This document shows positions 8,341 to 17,309 of a stretch of DNA of 64,000 bases, in pieces. The stretch is from Actinomycetes bacterium. GTDB lineage: Bacteria; Actinomycetota; Coriobacteriia; Coriobacteriales; Eggerthellaceae. The DNA lies in contig JAEWQO010000138.1 in NCBI GenBank assembly GCA_023460315.1, positions 1 through 64,000 of the forward strand, written 5' to 3'. Position numbers and translations under genes: made by a program. How positions within the stretch are numbered: the stretch's first letter is position 1; the number at the start of each line of letters is the position of its first letter. A model generated the notes under the pieces. The model did no database searches. It was not told the DNA's origin and saw only the letters and a list, made by a program, of their open reading frames with translations.

Positions 8341-9342
8341 TCAGGCCACCTGGTCGCCGACGAGCGACCGGCGCTCAGCCAGCCTCGCTGCCTCGAACGC
8401 CGGGATGCCGGCATGCGAACCCTCGGCCCCTGGCTCGGCTGGTTCCACCACGCCCGTGGAAGCAGGCCGCTCCTCCAAGCACGTCGCGCCGACGACCGCC
8501 CCCACGATGAGGATGGCGCCAGCGCCCCCCATCGCGGACAAGGTCTCGCCAAGCCACAGCCAAGAAAACAAGGCGGTGAACACCGGCTCCCCCGTGAGGA
8601 GCAGCGACACGGTCGACGACGGCAAACCAACGAGCGATATGTTCTGCAGCGCAAACGTCAGACAGGTGCTCAGCAGCGCAAGAAAGGCGATCGATCCCCA
8701 GGCGGCAGGCTGCACCGTCATAATATCGACGGGAGCTTCGAAGGCCAGCGCACAGGCAAGCGCCATGAGGAACGTCACGACGATTTGCGTGCCTGAGATA
8801 GCCACGGCATCGAGCCTCTCAAGAGCATTCTGGCTGAACACGAGCGCCCCCGCCAACGACAGGGACGAAAGCACGGCAAAGAACTCACCCCAACCAAACG
8901 AAAACGACCCTCCGTTGCTGCACAGCAGATAGAGTCCCGCAACAACCGCCACCTGAAAAGGGATGAGCATGCGAGGATAGCGTCGCCTGAGCACGAGAGA
9001 GGCCACGATGGGAGTAAACACCACCGGCAAGGCCACCAAGAAGCCAACGTTCATGGCCGTGGTCAGTCCGAGAGCGACATTGCAGAAAATATAAACAGCC
9101 CCCATGCAGAGGGCCGCGGGCAGCCAATCGCGCAGGCGCGCCCGGCGAAGCTGCTTCACGATGCGCGGGCCGAACAGTCCCGCAAACACAAGGGCCGCCA
9201 AGCCAAAGCGGATAGACAGGCACCAGAGAGGGGAAATGCTCTCATAAGCAAACTTCGTGAGAACGTTCCCCGATCCAAAAATAACAGTTTGCAGCACAAC
9301 GCAGACGATATAGGGCCAGCGTTTTCCTTCGGTGTTCGTCAT
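8341..9342 (-). CDS. EamA/DMT-superfamily transporter
   Basis: A 333-residue inner-membrane protein with about ten hydrophobic segments in two repeated EamA halves, the drug/metabolite transporter fold that often exports amino acids or other small metabolites. The second half carries the conserved signature (LVGLPSSTVSLLLTGEPVFT). A polar tail of about 45 residues follows the last helix. ATG 9342 sits behind GAGAGGAGG. It is transcribed away from a LysR-type regulator starting at 9577, so that regulator probably controls it. Substrate cannot be read from sequence. Confidence 0.9.
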   Translation of the reverse strand: MTNTEGKRWPYIVCVVLQTVIFGSGNVLTKFAYESISPLWCLSIRFGLAALVFAGLFGPRIVKQLRRARLRDWLPAALCMGAVYIFCNVALGLTTAMNVGFLVALPVVFTPIVASLVLRRRYPRMLIPFQVAVVAGLYLLCSNGGSFSFGWGEFFAVLSSLSLAGALVFSQNALERLDAVAISGTQIVVTFLMALACALAFEAPVDIMTVQPAAWGSIAFLALLSTCLTFALQNISLVGLPSSTVSLLLTGEPVFTALFSWLWLGETLSAMGGAGAILIVGAVVGATCLEERPASTGVVEPAEPGAEGSHAGIPAFEAARLAERRSLVGDQVA

Positions 9343-9501
9343 GGTGCCTCCTCTCGCATACGTCGCTCGACAGCGCACGATCCCGCGCCTCGGTTGCCGA
9401 GGTGCTTGTCATATGAAACTCGGTATGGAAAGATGGTAAGGTTTCTCTTGAGTAAAGTAAAACGAGTGTTTCTTGTTAATATTTAAAGATATTCTTATCG
9501 A

Positions 9502-9519
9502 TGCAGCACAAATACTGCA
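9502..9519. promoter_or_regulatory. Inverted repeat between transporter and LysR gene
   Basis: TGCAG-N8-CTGCA lies in the AT-rich divergent promoter region, 57 bases before the LysR start. It is a plausible LysR-type recognition site, since these proteins usually bind dyads close to their own promoter. Not a known motif for a named regulator. Confidence 0.45.
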
Positions 9520-9576
9520 CATTTTCATTTGAATGCTCAATCGTGCACGCACCAAACGGAAAAGGGTGAAGGCGCC

Positions 9577-10491
9577 ATGTCCAACCAGAAATATGAGGCA
9601 TTCCTGAGAGTGGCCGAATCGGGCAGCTTCAAACAGGCCGCGCGCGACCTTGGTTACACGCAGGCAGGGATGAGCTACCTGATCAATGCGCTCGAACATG
9701 AGCTTGGCGTTTCGCTGTTCGTGCGCGAGTATGGCGGCGTGCATCTCACGGCCGACGGCATGGATCTCCTTCCGTGGATACAGAACGTCAGCAATGCCGA
9801 ACGGCAGCTTGAGGCACATGTGTCCGAGCTCAAAAACCTCGAAAGCGGAGTCATTCGCGTCGCATCATTCACCAGCACGGCCATCCAATGGTTTCCCGGC
9901 ATCACAAAGGACTTCTTGGCGCTTCACCCCAACATAGACATGCAGCTCATCTGCCTTGATGATGAAGACGAGCTCGAAGCCACCGTATGGCGCGGCGATG
10001 CCGACTGCGGGTTTTTCGTCTACCCCATCAGGCACGAGCTGGAAGCAATCCCCCTTCGCCACGATCCCCTGCTCGTCGTGCTCCCGCCCAACCATCCGCT
10101 CGCGAACCGAAAGCGTTTCCCCCGACGCGCCCTTTCAGAGGAGCCCTATATCCGGCTGAGAAGCGGCACCGTTTCAGAAATGGAGGCGCTGTTTCGCAAC
10201 AACGAGGCGGAACCGAACGTTCGCTTCACCATCGACAGCGATTATGCGGTCATGAGCATGGTCAATGCAGGTCTCGGCTTCAGCGTGCTCCCCGACCTCA
10301 TTCTCAGAAACACTCCTTTTCCCCTGGTCACCATGCCAGCAGAAGTGGACACAAGCCGCGAGATAGCCATCGCCCTGCGATCTCCCGAAACCGCATCGGC
10401 CGCCACCAAAGCATTCATCGCCTGCGCTCAAGCTTGGGTGAAAAAAACCTACGAGGACGCCGGCGAACGCCCCGGCAGCGCGCCATCATGA
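9577..10491 (+). CDS. LysR-family transcriptional regulator
   Basis: A 304-residue LysR-type regulator. The N-terminal winged helix is clear (YEAFLRVAESGSFKQAARDL, then TQAGMSYLINALEHELGVSLF), and residues about 90-295 form the periplasmic-binding-like effector domain. ATG 9577 follows AGGGTGAAGG. It is divergent from the EamA transporter gene and likely controls it in response to the exported compound. Its 3' end overlaps the convergent HAD phosphatase gene by 6 bases. Confidence 0.92.
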   Translation: MSNQKYEAFLRVAESGSFKQAARDLGYTQAGMSYLINALEHELGVSLFVREYGGVHLTADGMDLLPWIQNVSNAERQLEAHVSELKNLESGVIRVASFTSTAIQWFPGITKDFLALHPNIDMQLICLDDEDELEATVWRGDADCGFFVYPIRHELEAIPLRHDPLLVVLPPNHPLANRKRFPRRALSEEPYIRLRSGTVSEMEALFRNNEAEPNVRFTIDSDYAVMSMVNAGLGFSVLPDLILRNTPFPLVTMPAEVDTSREIAIALRSPETASAATKAFIACAQAWVKKTYEDAGERPGSAPS

Positions 10492-11214
10492 AACCTGGCC
10501 ATGCACCAGATCGGGAATGGAGGCGATAGAGTCACAGACGAGATCGGGATGCTCTCTGCGAAGCACGGACTCCGGAAACATTCCCCAGAGTGCGGCAATC
10601 GTCACACACCCAGCCCCGTTGCCAGCCCGCATGTCAAAGGGGCTGTCGCCCACATAGACGCATTCGTCAGGAGAAAGGCCCAGCAGGTCACAACCCCGTC
10701 TTACCGGACCGGGATCCGGTTTGTGATCAGGCCAATCATCTGATCCGACAAGGATGTCAAAGCACTTCTCCAAGCCAAAGCATGCCAGCCCTCGAAACGC
10801 CAACGCATGGCGCTTCGAGGTGACGATGCCTAAGGGAAGCCCCGCTGCCCGCAGATGCATGAGCGTCTCACGCGTCCCGGGAAACACCTTGACCAAGCCG
10901 TCGTGCACCTGGGCATTGTATGTGCGATAGACCCGACATAGCTCGGCATGAACGGTGCCGTCGTCCGTGAAGTCCCACATCTGAGCGTCGAGCGGCTGCC
11001 CCACCTTGGCCAGGAGGCGTTCGTCTGGCAGGTCTTCGCCAAGCACCTGACGCACGGCGAAACGAAACGTCGTCAGGAGCAATTCCTGTGTGTCGAGCAC
11101 GGTTCCGTCCAAGTCGAACAGGACCCCACGCACCCGATGCAGAACCCTCGTCGGCGTCTCTTCCAAAACGGAGGCAGGGTCCTCCCTCTCGGAGGCCATG
11201 AAAGCATGCTCCAT
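10486..11214 (-). CDS. HAD-family hydrolase (phosphoglycolate-phosphatase-like)
   Basis: A 242-residue haloacid-dehalogenase-superfamily phosphatase. Motif I DLDGTVLDTQ carries the nucleophile Asp, motif II is in GIVTSKRHA, and motif III/IV is in KPDPGPVRRGCDLL followed by YVGDSPFDM. The helical cap between motifs I and II is of the subclass I type found in Gph and PpaX. The start is 3 bases downstream of the proS stop (ATG 11214; ATG 11199 is an alternative), so it is translated as the last cistron of the rseP-ispG-proS operon. Substrate uncertain; 2-phosphoglycolate and pyrophosphate are the usual candidates. Confidence 0.85.
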   Translation of the reverse strand: MEHAFMASEREDPASVLEETPTRVLHRVRGVLFDLDGTVLDTQELLLTTFRFAVRQVLGEDLPDERLLAKVGQPLDAQMWDFTDDGTVHAELCRVYRTYNAQVHDGLVKVFPGTRETLMHLRAAGLPLGIVTSKRHALAFRGLACFGLEKCFDILVGSDDWPDHKPDPGPVRRGCDLLGLSPDECVYVGDSPFDMRAGNGAGCVTIAALWGMFPESVLRREHPDLVCDSIASIPDLVHGQVS

Positions 11215-11216
11215 CG

Positions 11217-12965
11217 TCAGAATAAGCTGCCGAACAAGTCCGGCTCGGCTCCCCATTTTTTCGCGTTGCGCTGAGCGAATGCCACCGTGTCCGTGAGGGC
11301 GACCAACGAAATGTCGCGGCGGGCGCCGGTGCTGCGCAGCTTGATCTCCACGTTGCCCTCGGCCAGGCCACGCTTGCCGACCACAACCTGCAGAGGCCAT
11401 CCGATCAGGTCAGCGTCGGCAAATTTCACGCCCGCGCGCTCCTTGCGATCGTCAATGACGATCTCAAGTCCCAGCTTTGCCAGGTCAGCCGCAAGCTGCT
11501 CAGCAGCAGGCTGGACCTCGCTGTCGCCTACCGTCAGAGGAATGACGCAGACATGAGCCGGTGCCACCGCAAGGGGCCACGAGATGCCGCCTTCGTCATT
11601 GTGCTGCTCGACGATGGCCGCCATCGAACGGGAAACGCCCACGCCGTAGCATCCCATGACAAATGGCTTTTCCGTGCCATCTTCCGCCATGAAGGTGGCT
11701 CCCATGGCACGCGAATACTTGTCACCAAGCTGAAACACCTGTGAGACCTCGATGCCTCGCGCGCCTTCCAAGGGCAATCCGCAGTCGGGGCAGCTGTCAC
11801 CCGGTTGGACAATGCAAAGATCGGCCCAATCATCGACTTCGAAATCAATGCCAGGCCGTGCGCCGACATAATGGAAGCCATCCTCGTTTGCGCCCACGAC
11901 CCATTTCGGGATAGCCTGCAAACTGTGCGCAGCAATGATGCGCGCACCGCTTGGAAGCCCGATGGGGCCCATGGACCCCTTGTGAAGGCCGAACGACTCC
12001 ATCTCTTCGTCGGACAGGAGTTCAAATCCTTCGGCCACCCGAGTAGCTTTGAGCTCATTGAGCTCATGATCTCCCGGAATGAAAAGGACGACGAGCTGCC
12101 CGGCCTCATCCTTGCCCGACAGGGCTTTGACCGTCGAAGACTCAGGGATGTCGAGAAATGCCGCCAGATCGGCGATGGTGTGCACTCCGGGAGTGGGCAC
12201 CCGCTTCAGCTCCGGCACATCATGGACCGTCGGGCGAGCCAGGCAGCTTCCCGCTTCGGTGTTGGCCGCATACCCGCACAGGCAATGCACGAGCTCAGCC
12301 TCGCCAGCCTCGGCAAGCGCCATGTACTCGCACGTCACGTTTCCGCCGATCTGGCCAGGGTCGGCCTCCACAGGACGGTAGTCCAATCCCAACCGGTCGC
12401 AGATGCGCCCGTACGCAACGCTCATGTCGTCGTAGGTTTTCTGAAGCGAAGCCTGATCGGCATGGAAGCTATAAGCGTCCTTCATGATGAACTCGCGGCT
12501 GCGCAGCAGGCCGAAGCGCGGGCGGATCTCATCCCGGAACTTGACCTGTATCTGATACAGCGACAACGGCAGCTCCTTATAGGAGCGCAGCTCATTGCGC
12601 ACGAGGGAAGTGATGAGCTCCTCATGGGTGGGACCAAGGCAGAAGCCATGGTCGTGACGGTCAACGAGACGCATGAGCTCGGGACCATAGTCATCCCAGC
12701 GGCCGCTCTCGTGCCAGAGTTCGGCGGGCTGCAGTGCCGGCATCATGATCTCTTGCGCGCCGGTGGCATCCATCTCCTCCCGCACGATATGCTCTATCTT
12801 GGCAAGCACGCGCCTGCCGAGCGGCAAAAACGTGTACACACCCGCTGCCGTCTTGCGAATCATGCCGGCGCGCATCAGCAGCCGGTGGCTTGCTATCTCC
12901 GCGTCAGCTGGATCCTCTTTGAGCGTCGGCACATACAGATCGCTCATTCGCATGATACTCGTCAT
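11217..12965 (-). CDS. proS: Prolyl-tRNA synthetase
   Basis: A 582-residue class II synthetase charging tRNA-Pro. Length and content match the bacterial type with an editing insertion domain between motifs 2 and 3 (about residues 230-390, including GHELN-like HELNELKATRVAEGF). Motif 1 (ATGAQEIMMPALQPAELW), the TxE loop (GPTHEE) and motif 2 (VKFRDEIRPRFGLLRSREF) are intact, and the C-terminal anticodon-binding domain is present. The start overlaps the ispG stop in ATGA, so the two are translationally coupled; a nearby ATG at 12953 is possible. Unusual only in its operon with membrane and isoprenoid genes, which is also seen in other bacteria. Confidence 0.97.
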   Translation of the reverse strand: MTSIMRMSDLYVPTLKEDPADAEIASHRLLMRAGMIRKTAAGVYTFLPLGRRVLAKIEHIVREEMDATGAQEIMMPALQPAELWHESGRWDDYGPELMRLVDRHDHGFCLGPTHEELITSLVRNELRSYKELPLSLYQIQVKFRDEIRPRFGLLRSREFIMKDAYSFHADQASLQKTYDDMSVAYGRICDRLGLDYRPVEADPGQIGGNVTCEYMALAEAGEAELVHCLCGYAANTEAGSCLARPTVHDVPELKRVPTPGVHTIADLAAFLDIPESSTVKALSGKDEAGQLVVLFIPGDHELNELKATRVAEGFELLSDEEMESFGLHKGSMGPIGLPSGARIIAAHSLQAIPKWVVGANEDGFHYVGARPGIDFEVDDWADLCIVQPGDSCPDCGLPLEGARGIEVSQVFQLGDKYSRAMGATFMAEDGTEKPFVMGCYGVGVSRSMAAIVEQHNDEGGISWPLAVAPAHVCVIPLTVGDSEVQPAAEQLAADLAKLGLEIVIDDRKERAGVKFADADLIGWPLQVVVGKRGLAEGNVEIKLRSTGARRDISLVALTDTVAFAQRNAKKWGAEPDLFGSLF

Positions 12966-14044
12966 AGCTTCTCTATCTCCTCCATCAATGCGTCCACGAT
13001 GGCACTCTCCTCCACCTTGCGAACGACGTTACCATGAGAAAACACCACACCCGAACCCGCACCGCACGCCACGCCGATGTCGGCATCGGCCGCCTCGCCC
13101 GGACCGTTCACCACACAGCCCATCACCGCCACCTTGAGGGGCTTGCCCGCCTCCATCACTCGCTCTTCGACGCGATGAGCCAGCCCGATGAGGTCAACCT
13201 GGCAGCGACCACACGTCGGACAGCTGATGAGTTCTGGAAAACGCCGACGCAGGTCGAGCGCCGCGAGCAACGTCCAACAGGCGCGGACCTCCTGCGCAGG
13301 ATCGTCGGTCAGCGAAATGCGCAACGTGTCGCCAATGCCCTCTTCCAGCAAAATCCCCAAGCCACATGCCGACTTGATGACACCTTGGAACATCGTCCCC
13401 GCCTCGGTGATGCCGATATGGAGGGGGATATGAGGAAGCTCGTCGGCAAGCAGGCGATACGTGGCAACCGTGGCCATCACGTCATGGGCCTTTGCGCTCA
13501 CGACAAGATCGGTGAACCCCCGGCTTTCGCAATAGCGCACGTATTCGACGACGGAACGCGTCAGCTTCTCCGGAAGCGTCAGGTCGTCGCGCGCGGCAAG
13601 CTCCTTGCCAAGCGAGCCCGCGTTCACCCCAATGCGAATGGGTATGCCCGCTCGCCTCGCTGCGGCGAGGATGGGATCAGTGGCTTCAAGCCGCCCGATA
13701 TTGCCGGGGTTGATGCGCAGCTTTGCCGCCCCCCGTCGGGCGGCTTCAACGGCCAGAACCGCATCAAAGTGGATGTCTGCCACCACGGGAAGCGGAGACG
13801 AAGCGCACACGGCCTCAAACGCATCGAGGCAGTCCCGGCGGGGAATGGCCATCCTCACGATCTCGCAGCCCCCTTCGGCGAGCAGCTCGATCTGGGCAAG
13901 ATTGGCTTCTACATCCTGAGCCGGTGCATTGAGCATGGATTGCACGACGACGGGAGCCCCTCCACCCAGAGGAACCGAGCCCACCATCACGCGATGGGTC
14001 GTCCTCTTCGGCTGAGACGCCGGGCTTCGCCTGACGTGCCGCAT
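12962..14044 (-). CDS. ispG: 4-hydroxy-3-methylbut-2-enyl-diphosphate synthase
   Basis: A 360-residue Fe-S enzyme (GcpE) of the MEP pathway, converting methylerythritol cyclodiphosphate to HMBPP. The TIM-barrel half (VADIHFDAVLAVEAA, LRINPGNIG) and the C-terminal cluster motif ISCPTCGRCQVD with the further cysteine in VAVMGCVVNGPGEA are intact. It is the single-barrel bacterial form. It lies 18 bases downstream of rseP and overlaps proS by 4 bases. With dxr upstream it shows that this organism makes isoprenoids by the MEP route. Confidence 0.97.
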   Translation of the reverse strand: MRHVRRSPASQPKRTTHRVMVGSVPLGGGAPVVVQSMLNAPAQDVEANLAQIELLAEGGCEIVRMAIPRRDCLDAFEAVCASSPLPVVADIHFDAVLAVEAARRGAAKLRINPGNIGRLEATDPILAAARRAGIPIRIGVNAGSLGKELAARDDLTLPEKLTRSVVEYVRYCESRGFTDLVVSAKAHDVMATVATYRLLADELPHIPLHIGITEAGTMFQGVIKSACGLGILLEEGIGDTLRISLTDDPAQEVRACWTLLAALDLRRRFPELISCPTCGRCQVDLIGLAHRVEERVMEAGKPLKVAVMGCVVNGPGEAADADIGVACGAGSGVVFSHGNVVRKVEESAIVDALMEEIEKL

Positions 14045-14062
14045 GATGTCTTCCGTCGTCCT

Positions 14063-15154
14063 CTACCCCCAGTTTCCAAAGACGAAACGTTGAATGTCTT
14101 GGTTGACCATGATGAGAAAAAAGCCAAGGAACAAAACCATCCCCGCGGCTGACAGATAGTTCAGCGCCTTGGTCGAAACGACCTTACGTGAAATTTTCTG
14201 GAACACCTCAATGACGAAGCGCCCGCCGTCAAGCGGCGGAATGGGAAGCAGGTTCATGATGCCCAACGACACCGAGATCATGGCCGAAAAGAAGACGAAG
14301 TAGCCCAATCCCATGTCGGCATAGGTCTTCGACATGGCGGCAATGCCGACAATCGAAGAGGAGTTGGAAACCGTCTCGGCTGCCGTCGCGGGATTGAACA
14401 GCCCCGCAATCGCCTGCACGACCATGCCGATGTACGAGAATCCAAATTGCACCGCCTGCAACGGCGTGAGCAGCATATGACTGATTGCCCCCGTGTCGGG
14501 ATTTTGCACATCGAGACCGATGAGCGAGAAAGCAACGATGAACAGCACAATGGCGGCCAACAGATTCACGGCCACCCCCGCCACAAGAATGACCGAGCGT
14601 CTCCAAAACGGCAAGCTCCGATACTGCTGGCGATATTCGCTCTCAAACAGCTCATGGGCATCCGGAACCTGCCGCGCCTCCCCAAGCGCATACGCCTGGA
14701 CGCCGGCCCCGAGCTGCTTCTTGCTCGGCTTGACCAACGGCGCGCGATAGGTGTTGAACTGGTCTGCCTTCGCGGGGCCGACAACGCTGCCCCACTCAAC
14801 AAGCTCTTCCAGAGCCTCGTAGGCCTCATCGTCGCTGATGCCGCAATCCTGGGCGACATCCTCCATATTTGCGGTTCCGCGGCGGTAGAGCGCCGCGAGC
14901 ACCGCTTCCAGATGAGGGCTCATCTCACCCGGCTCCATGCCGCACACCTTTGCGTATCCGCCCAGCAGAAAGGGCGTCACGCCGAACTTCGTGCCGCCTT
15001 TCGTGAATCCGATGCTCGGGCCAGGAAGGCCGAGCATGAATTCAGTCACCCGCACGCCAAACAGGCGGGCCGCCAGATAGTGGCCGCCCTCATGGATGAA
15101 CACGAGAAAACCCAGCACGAGTGTGGCGTAGACGATCATCAAGACTATATCCAT
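14063..15154 (-). CDS. Site-2 metalloprotease (RseP-like) with helical insert
   Basis: A 363-residue intramembrane zinc protease. Active-site HEGGH at residues 21-25 and the third zinc ligand region NLLPIPPLDGG at 301-311 are intact. Four hydrophobic segments are visible. Unusual: where RseP and RasP carry PDZ domains there is almost nothing after the second core helix. Instead residues ~78-165, before that helix, hold an insert that reads like a small winged helix (LEAVLAALYRRGTANMEDV, then ALEELVEWGSVVG) and a charged segment. ATG 15154 follows AAAGGAT. First gene of an operon with ispG and proS; a TATAAT at 15200-15205 (minus strand) may be its -10. Its substrate, expected to be an anti-sigma factor, is unknown. 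Confidence 0.88.
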   Translation of the reverse strand: MDIVLMIVYATLVLGFLVFIHEGGHYLAARLFGVRVTEFMLGLPGPSIGFTKGGTKFGVTPFLLGGYAKVCGMEPGEMSPHLEAVLAALYRRGTANMEDVAQDCGISDDEAYEALEELVEWGSVVGPAKADQFNTYRAPLVKPSKKQLGAGVQAYALGEARQVPDAHELFESEYRQQYRSLPFWRRSVILVAGVAVNLLAAIVLFIVAFSLIGLDVQNPDTGAISHMLLTPLQAVQFGFSYIGMVVQAIAGLFNPATAAETVSNSSSIVGIAAMSKTYADMGLGYFVFFSAMISVSLGIMNLLPIPPLDGGRFVIEVFQKISRKVVSTKALNYLSAAGMVLFLGFFLIMVNQDIQRFVFGNWG

Positions 15155-15538
15155 GGACTCGAATCCTTTCGAGCGCGAAAAAACCAGCGTATCATGTTCA
15201 TTATAGTAAACAGCATCCTCCCGCGAACCGATGCACGGGAAAAACCTACAAGAGGCAAGTGAAACAAGATGCCTCTCCACGCGCGAAGCGGCCACCCCTG
15301 CCTCACTCGGCTTTGGAAAACAGGCGGGCATCGGGCGAAAGAGACTGCTGCACGCAGCCCAGAAACGGGGACGAAGCCGATGCCGGAAAAGCAAAAGGGC
15401 GCCTCGCAACGAGCAATTGCCCCACCCCCTTGCCACAACCAATGACGTTCGTCAGATGCCGTCGCGTCAGACCGATGTCAAAGCTCCCCGCCTTTACAAC
15501 CCGTTGCTCAGTTGACACGTTTTTGTTTATATTCGCTC

Positions 15539-15567
15539 TTGACTAGTACTAGATTATATCTTATATT
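15539..15567 (+). promoter_or_regulatory. Near-consensus sigma-70 promoter without an annotated gene
   Basis: TTGACT at 15539-15544 and TATATT at 15562-15567 are separated by exactly 17 bases. Transcription would run rightward into the 15.57-15.94 kb gap and then antisense to dxr. No coding frame follows, so the product would be a non-coding RNA. A second -35-like TTGACA lies at 15512-15517. Confidence 0.55.
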
Positions 15568-15573
15568 GGTAGA

Positions 15574-15640
15574 GGTCTGAAACACGAAACCTGCCCGCTG
15601 CCGGCTCCCCCACCGGAATGCGGGCAAGTTTCGTTTCTGG
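15574..15640 (+). ncRNA. Candidate structured RNA, start of unknown transcript
   Basis: About 10 bases after the promoter at 15539-15567 a long hairpin begins. GAAA (15579-15582), CGAAAC (15585-15590) and TGCCCGC (15592-15598) pair with GCGGGCA (15620-15626), GTTTCG (15628-15633) and TTTC (15634-15637), with an inner CCGG/CCGG stem. The combination suggests an expressed RNA or the 5' part of one; its 3' end is not obvious. No RNA family is recognised. Confidence 0.4.
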
Positions 15641-15941
15641 GGGAAGTCGGCCAGCGGCGACCATGATCTGTCGGGAACGGCTCAATCGGGTCGATGCGCG
15701 ATCGCCTTTCCCCTCGGCATGACAGCGGGAATTGCCTGAGCAGAGAAACCGCTTGAACGGCCGCAGATGTGTAGCGGATCCGTGCGAGATCCGGTAAGGT
15801 TCTCGCTGGAACCACGCCATGAATCCGCTGGGAGCCATGGTTACCATAAGAGCAGCGGGCCCGCACAAAACAGGCAAGACAGCAAAGCGATGGCGATTTC
15901 GCCCTGAGTTCCCTGCGCTCAAAAGCAAAAGGCAGGGCGTT
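15641..15941. other. Remainder of the rseP-dxr gap, no gene recognised
   Basis: No frame in this stretch resembles a protein. A long open frame on the minus strand from inside dxr to 15554 is Arg/Leu-rich shadow sequence. If the promoter at 15539 is active, this stretch would be part of its RNA. Confidence 0.4.
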
Positions 15942-17231
15942 TCAAGACACCCGGCGCCGCGCCTCCGCGCGAGCCCACGCGTCAACTTCATGCAGCTGTT
16001 CAAGGCTTTCGACCCGCTGCACATCATGTGCCTCCATAACGGACTCCACGCACGAAGCAATGCCGAGAAACGTTCCCTCCTGTGCCAAGAATGCAGCCAC
16101 CGCCACCTCATTCGCAGCATTCATGGCGCAGGGCAGCGTGCCTCCGCGCTCGCCCGCCGCCCGAGCCAGCGACAGGCAGCGGAATGTGTCGACATCGGCC
16201 TCGGCGAACTCAAGCGACCCAAGCTGCGTGAAGTCGAGGGGCTTGACGGGAGCGCTCCACCGTTCGGGATAGGAGAGCGCAAACTGGATGGGAATGCGCA
16301 TGTCGGTTGTGCCAAGATGCGCCTTGACGCTGCCGTCGGCAAACTCGACCATGGAATGGATGGCGCTCTGGGGCTGCACGACCACCTTGATGCGGTCATA
16401 GGGCATCGCGAACAGGTGATGCGCCTCGATGACCTCAAGGCCCTTGTTCATGAGCGTGGACGAGTCGATGGATATCTTCGCCCCCATGCGCCACGTGGGA
16501 TGAGCGAGTGCCTGTTGCGGCGTGACGCCTGCAAGTTCCGCATGCGTCCAGCCCCTGAACGGACCGCCCGATGCCGTCACCCACAGCCGCTCGACCTCAC
16601 GCGGATCCTCACCCAACAGACACTGATAGATGGCACCATGCTCAGAATCGACAGGCATCAGCGACCCAGCAGGCCCCCTGGACGGCGCCAAGCCGCTCGC
16701 GCGGCGCTGCGCATCGGCACGAGCCGCCATCGGCATGATGAGATCGCCCCCCACAACGAGAGACTCCTTGTTTGCCAAGGCCAACACTTTACCCGCACGC
16801 AGCGTTTCATAGCTCGCCCGCAGGCCGGCCGCACCGACCAGCGCGTTCACCACCACATCCGCCTCAGGCAGACAAGCCAGGTCGGCAACGGCATCGGGAC
16901 CGAATCCGAGAACCGGGAAACCGTCGGAGGCACCGGAGGATGTCGACAGGCCCGATCTATCGTCAGGCTCACGGGGCGGAGCCGGCCTGTGCAGACCGGT
17001 GGAAAGAAACTCTTCGATGGCATGATTGCCAGCGCACGACTCCTCGCCCATGGCCACGTGCCTCACGCCGAATTCCCGTGCTTGGGCCAGAACCTCGGCA
17101 ACATGGGTGCCCGCAGCCAGACCGACGACTTCCAGCCGATCAGCATGCCGGCGCACGATGTCAAGCGTCTGGACGCCGATGGAGCCCGTCGAGCCAAGCA
17201 CGACGATGCGACGGCGGTGCGAACTGCTCAT
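15942..17231 (-). CDS. dxr: 1-deoxy-D-xylulose-5-phosphate reductoisomerase
   Basis: A 429-residue NADPH- and Mn/Mg-dependent enzyme, the first committed step of the MEP pathway. The NADP-binding start VVLGSTGSIGVQTLDI, ALANKESLVVGG, the metal site in PVDSEHGAIYQCL and the flexible-loop region VTASGGPFRGW are all present. An extra ~35-residue Ser/Arg/Pro-rich stretch (about residues 70-105, GNHAIEEFLSTGLHRPAPPR) makes it longer than the usual 385-400. ATG 17231 is chosen behind GAAGGGA. It lies 78 bases after cdsA, in the pyrH-frr-uppS-cdsA-dxr run. Confidence 0.96.
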   Translation of the reverse strand: MSSSHRRRIVVLGSTGSIGVQTLDIVRRHADRLEVVGLAAGTHVAEVLAQAREFGVRHVAMGEESCAGNHAIEEFLSTGLHRPAPPREPDDRSGLSTSSGASDGFPVLGFGPDAVADLACLPEADVVVNALVGAAGLRASYETLRAGKVLALANKESLVVGGDLIMPMAARADAQRRASGLAPSRGPAGSLMPVDSEHGAIYQCLLGEDPREVERLWVTASGGPFRGWTHAELAGVTPQQALAHPTWRMGAKISIDSSTLMNKGLEVIEAHHLFAMPYDRIKVVVQPQSAIHSMVEFADGSVKAHLGTTDMRIPIQFALSYPERWSAPVKPLDFTQLGSLEFAEADVDTFRCLSLARAAGERGGTLPCAMNAANEVAVAAFLAQEGTFLGIASCVESVMEAHDVQRVESLEQLHEVDAWARAEARRRVS

Positions 17232-17309
17232 ACGATTTCCCTTCATAGTAAAGTTCACGCTTCCGCCCCCGTTTGCGCACAAGAAAGGCGGCGTCGGTCT
17301 TCGGACGCG

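Noticed and set aside
15574..15941. Cobalamin riboswitch or RNase P RNA in the rseP-dxr gap.
   Set aside because: Short resemblances (GGGAAGTCGG) exist but the conserved cores of either family are not present.
15554..16120. Minus-strand open frame of 188 codons overlapping the dxr 3' end.
   Set aside because: Product is Arg/Leu/Ser-rich shadow sequence of dxr in the overlapping part, with no ribosome site or family.
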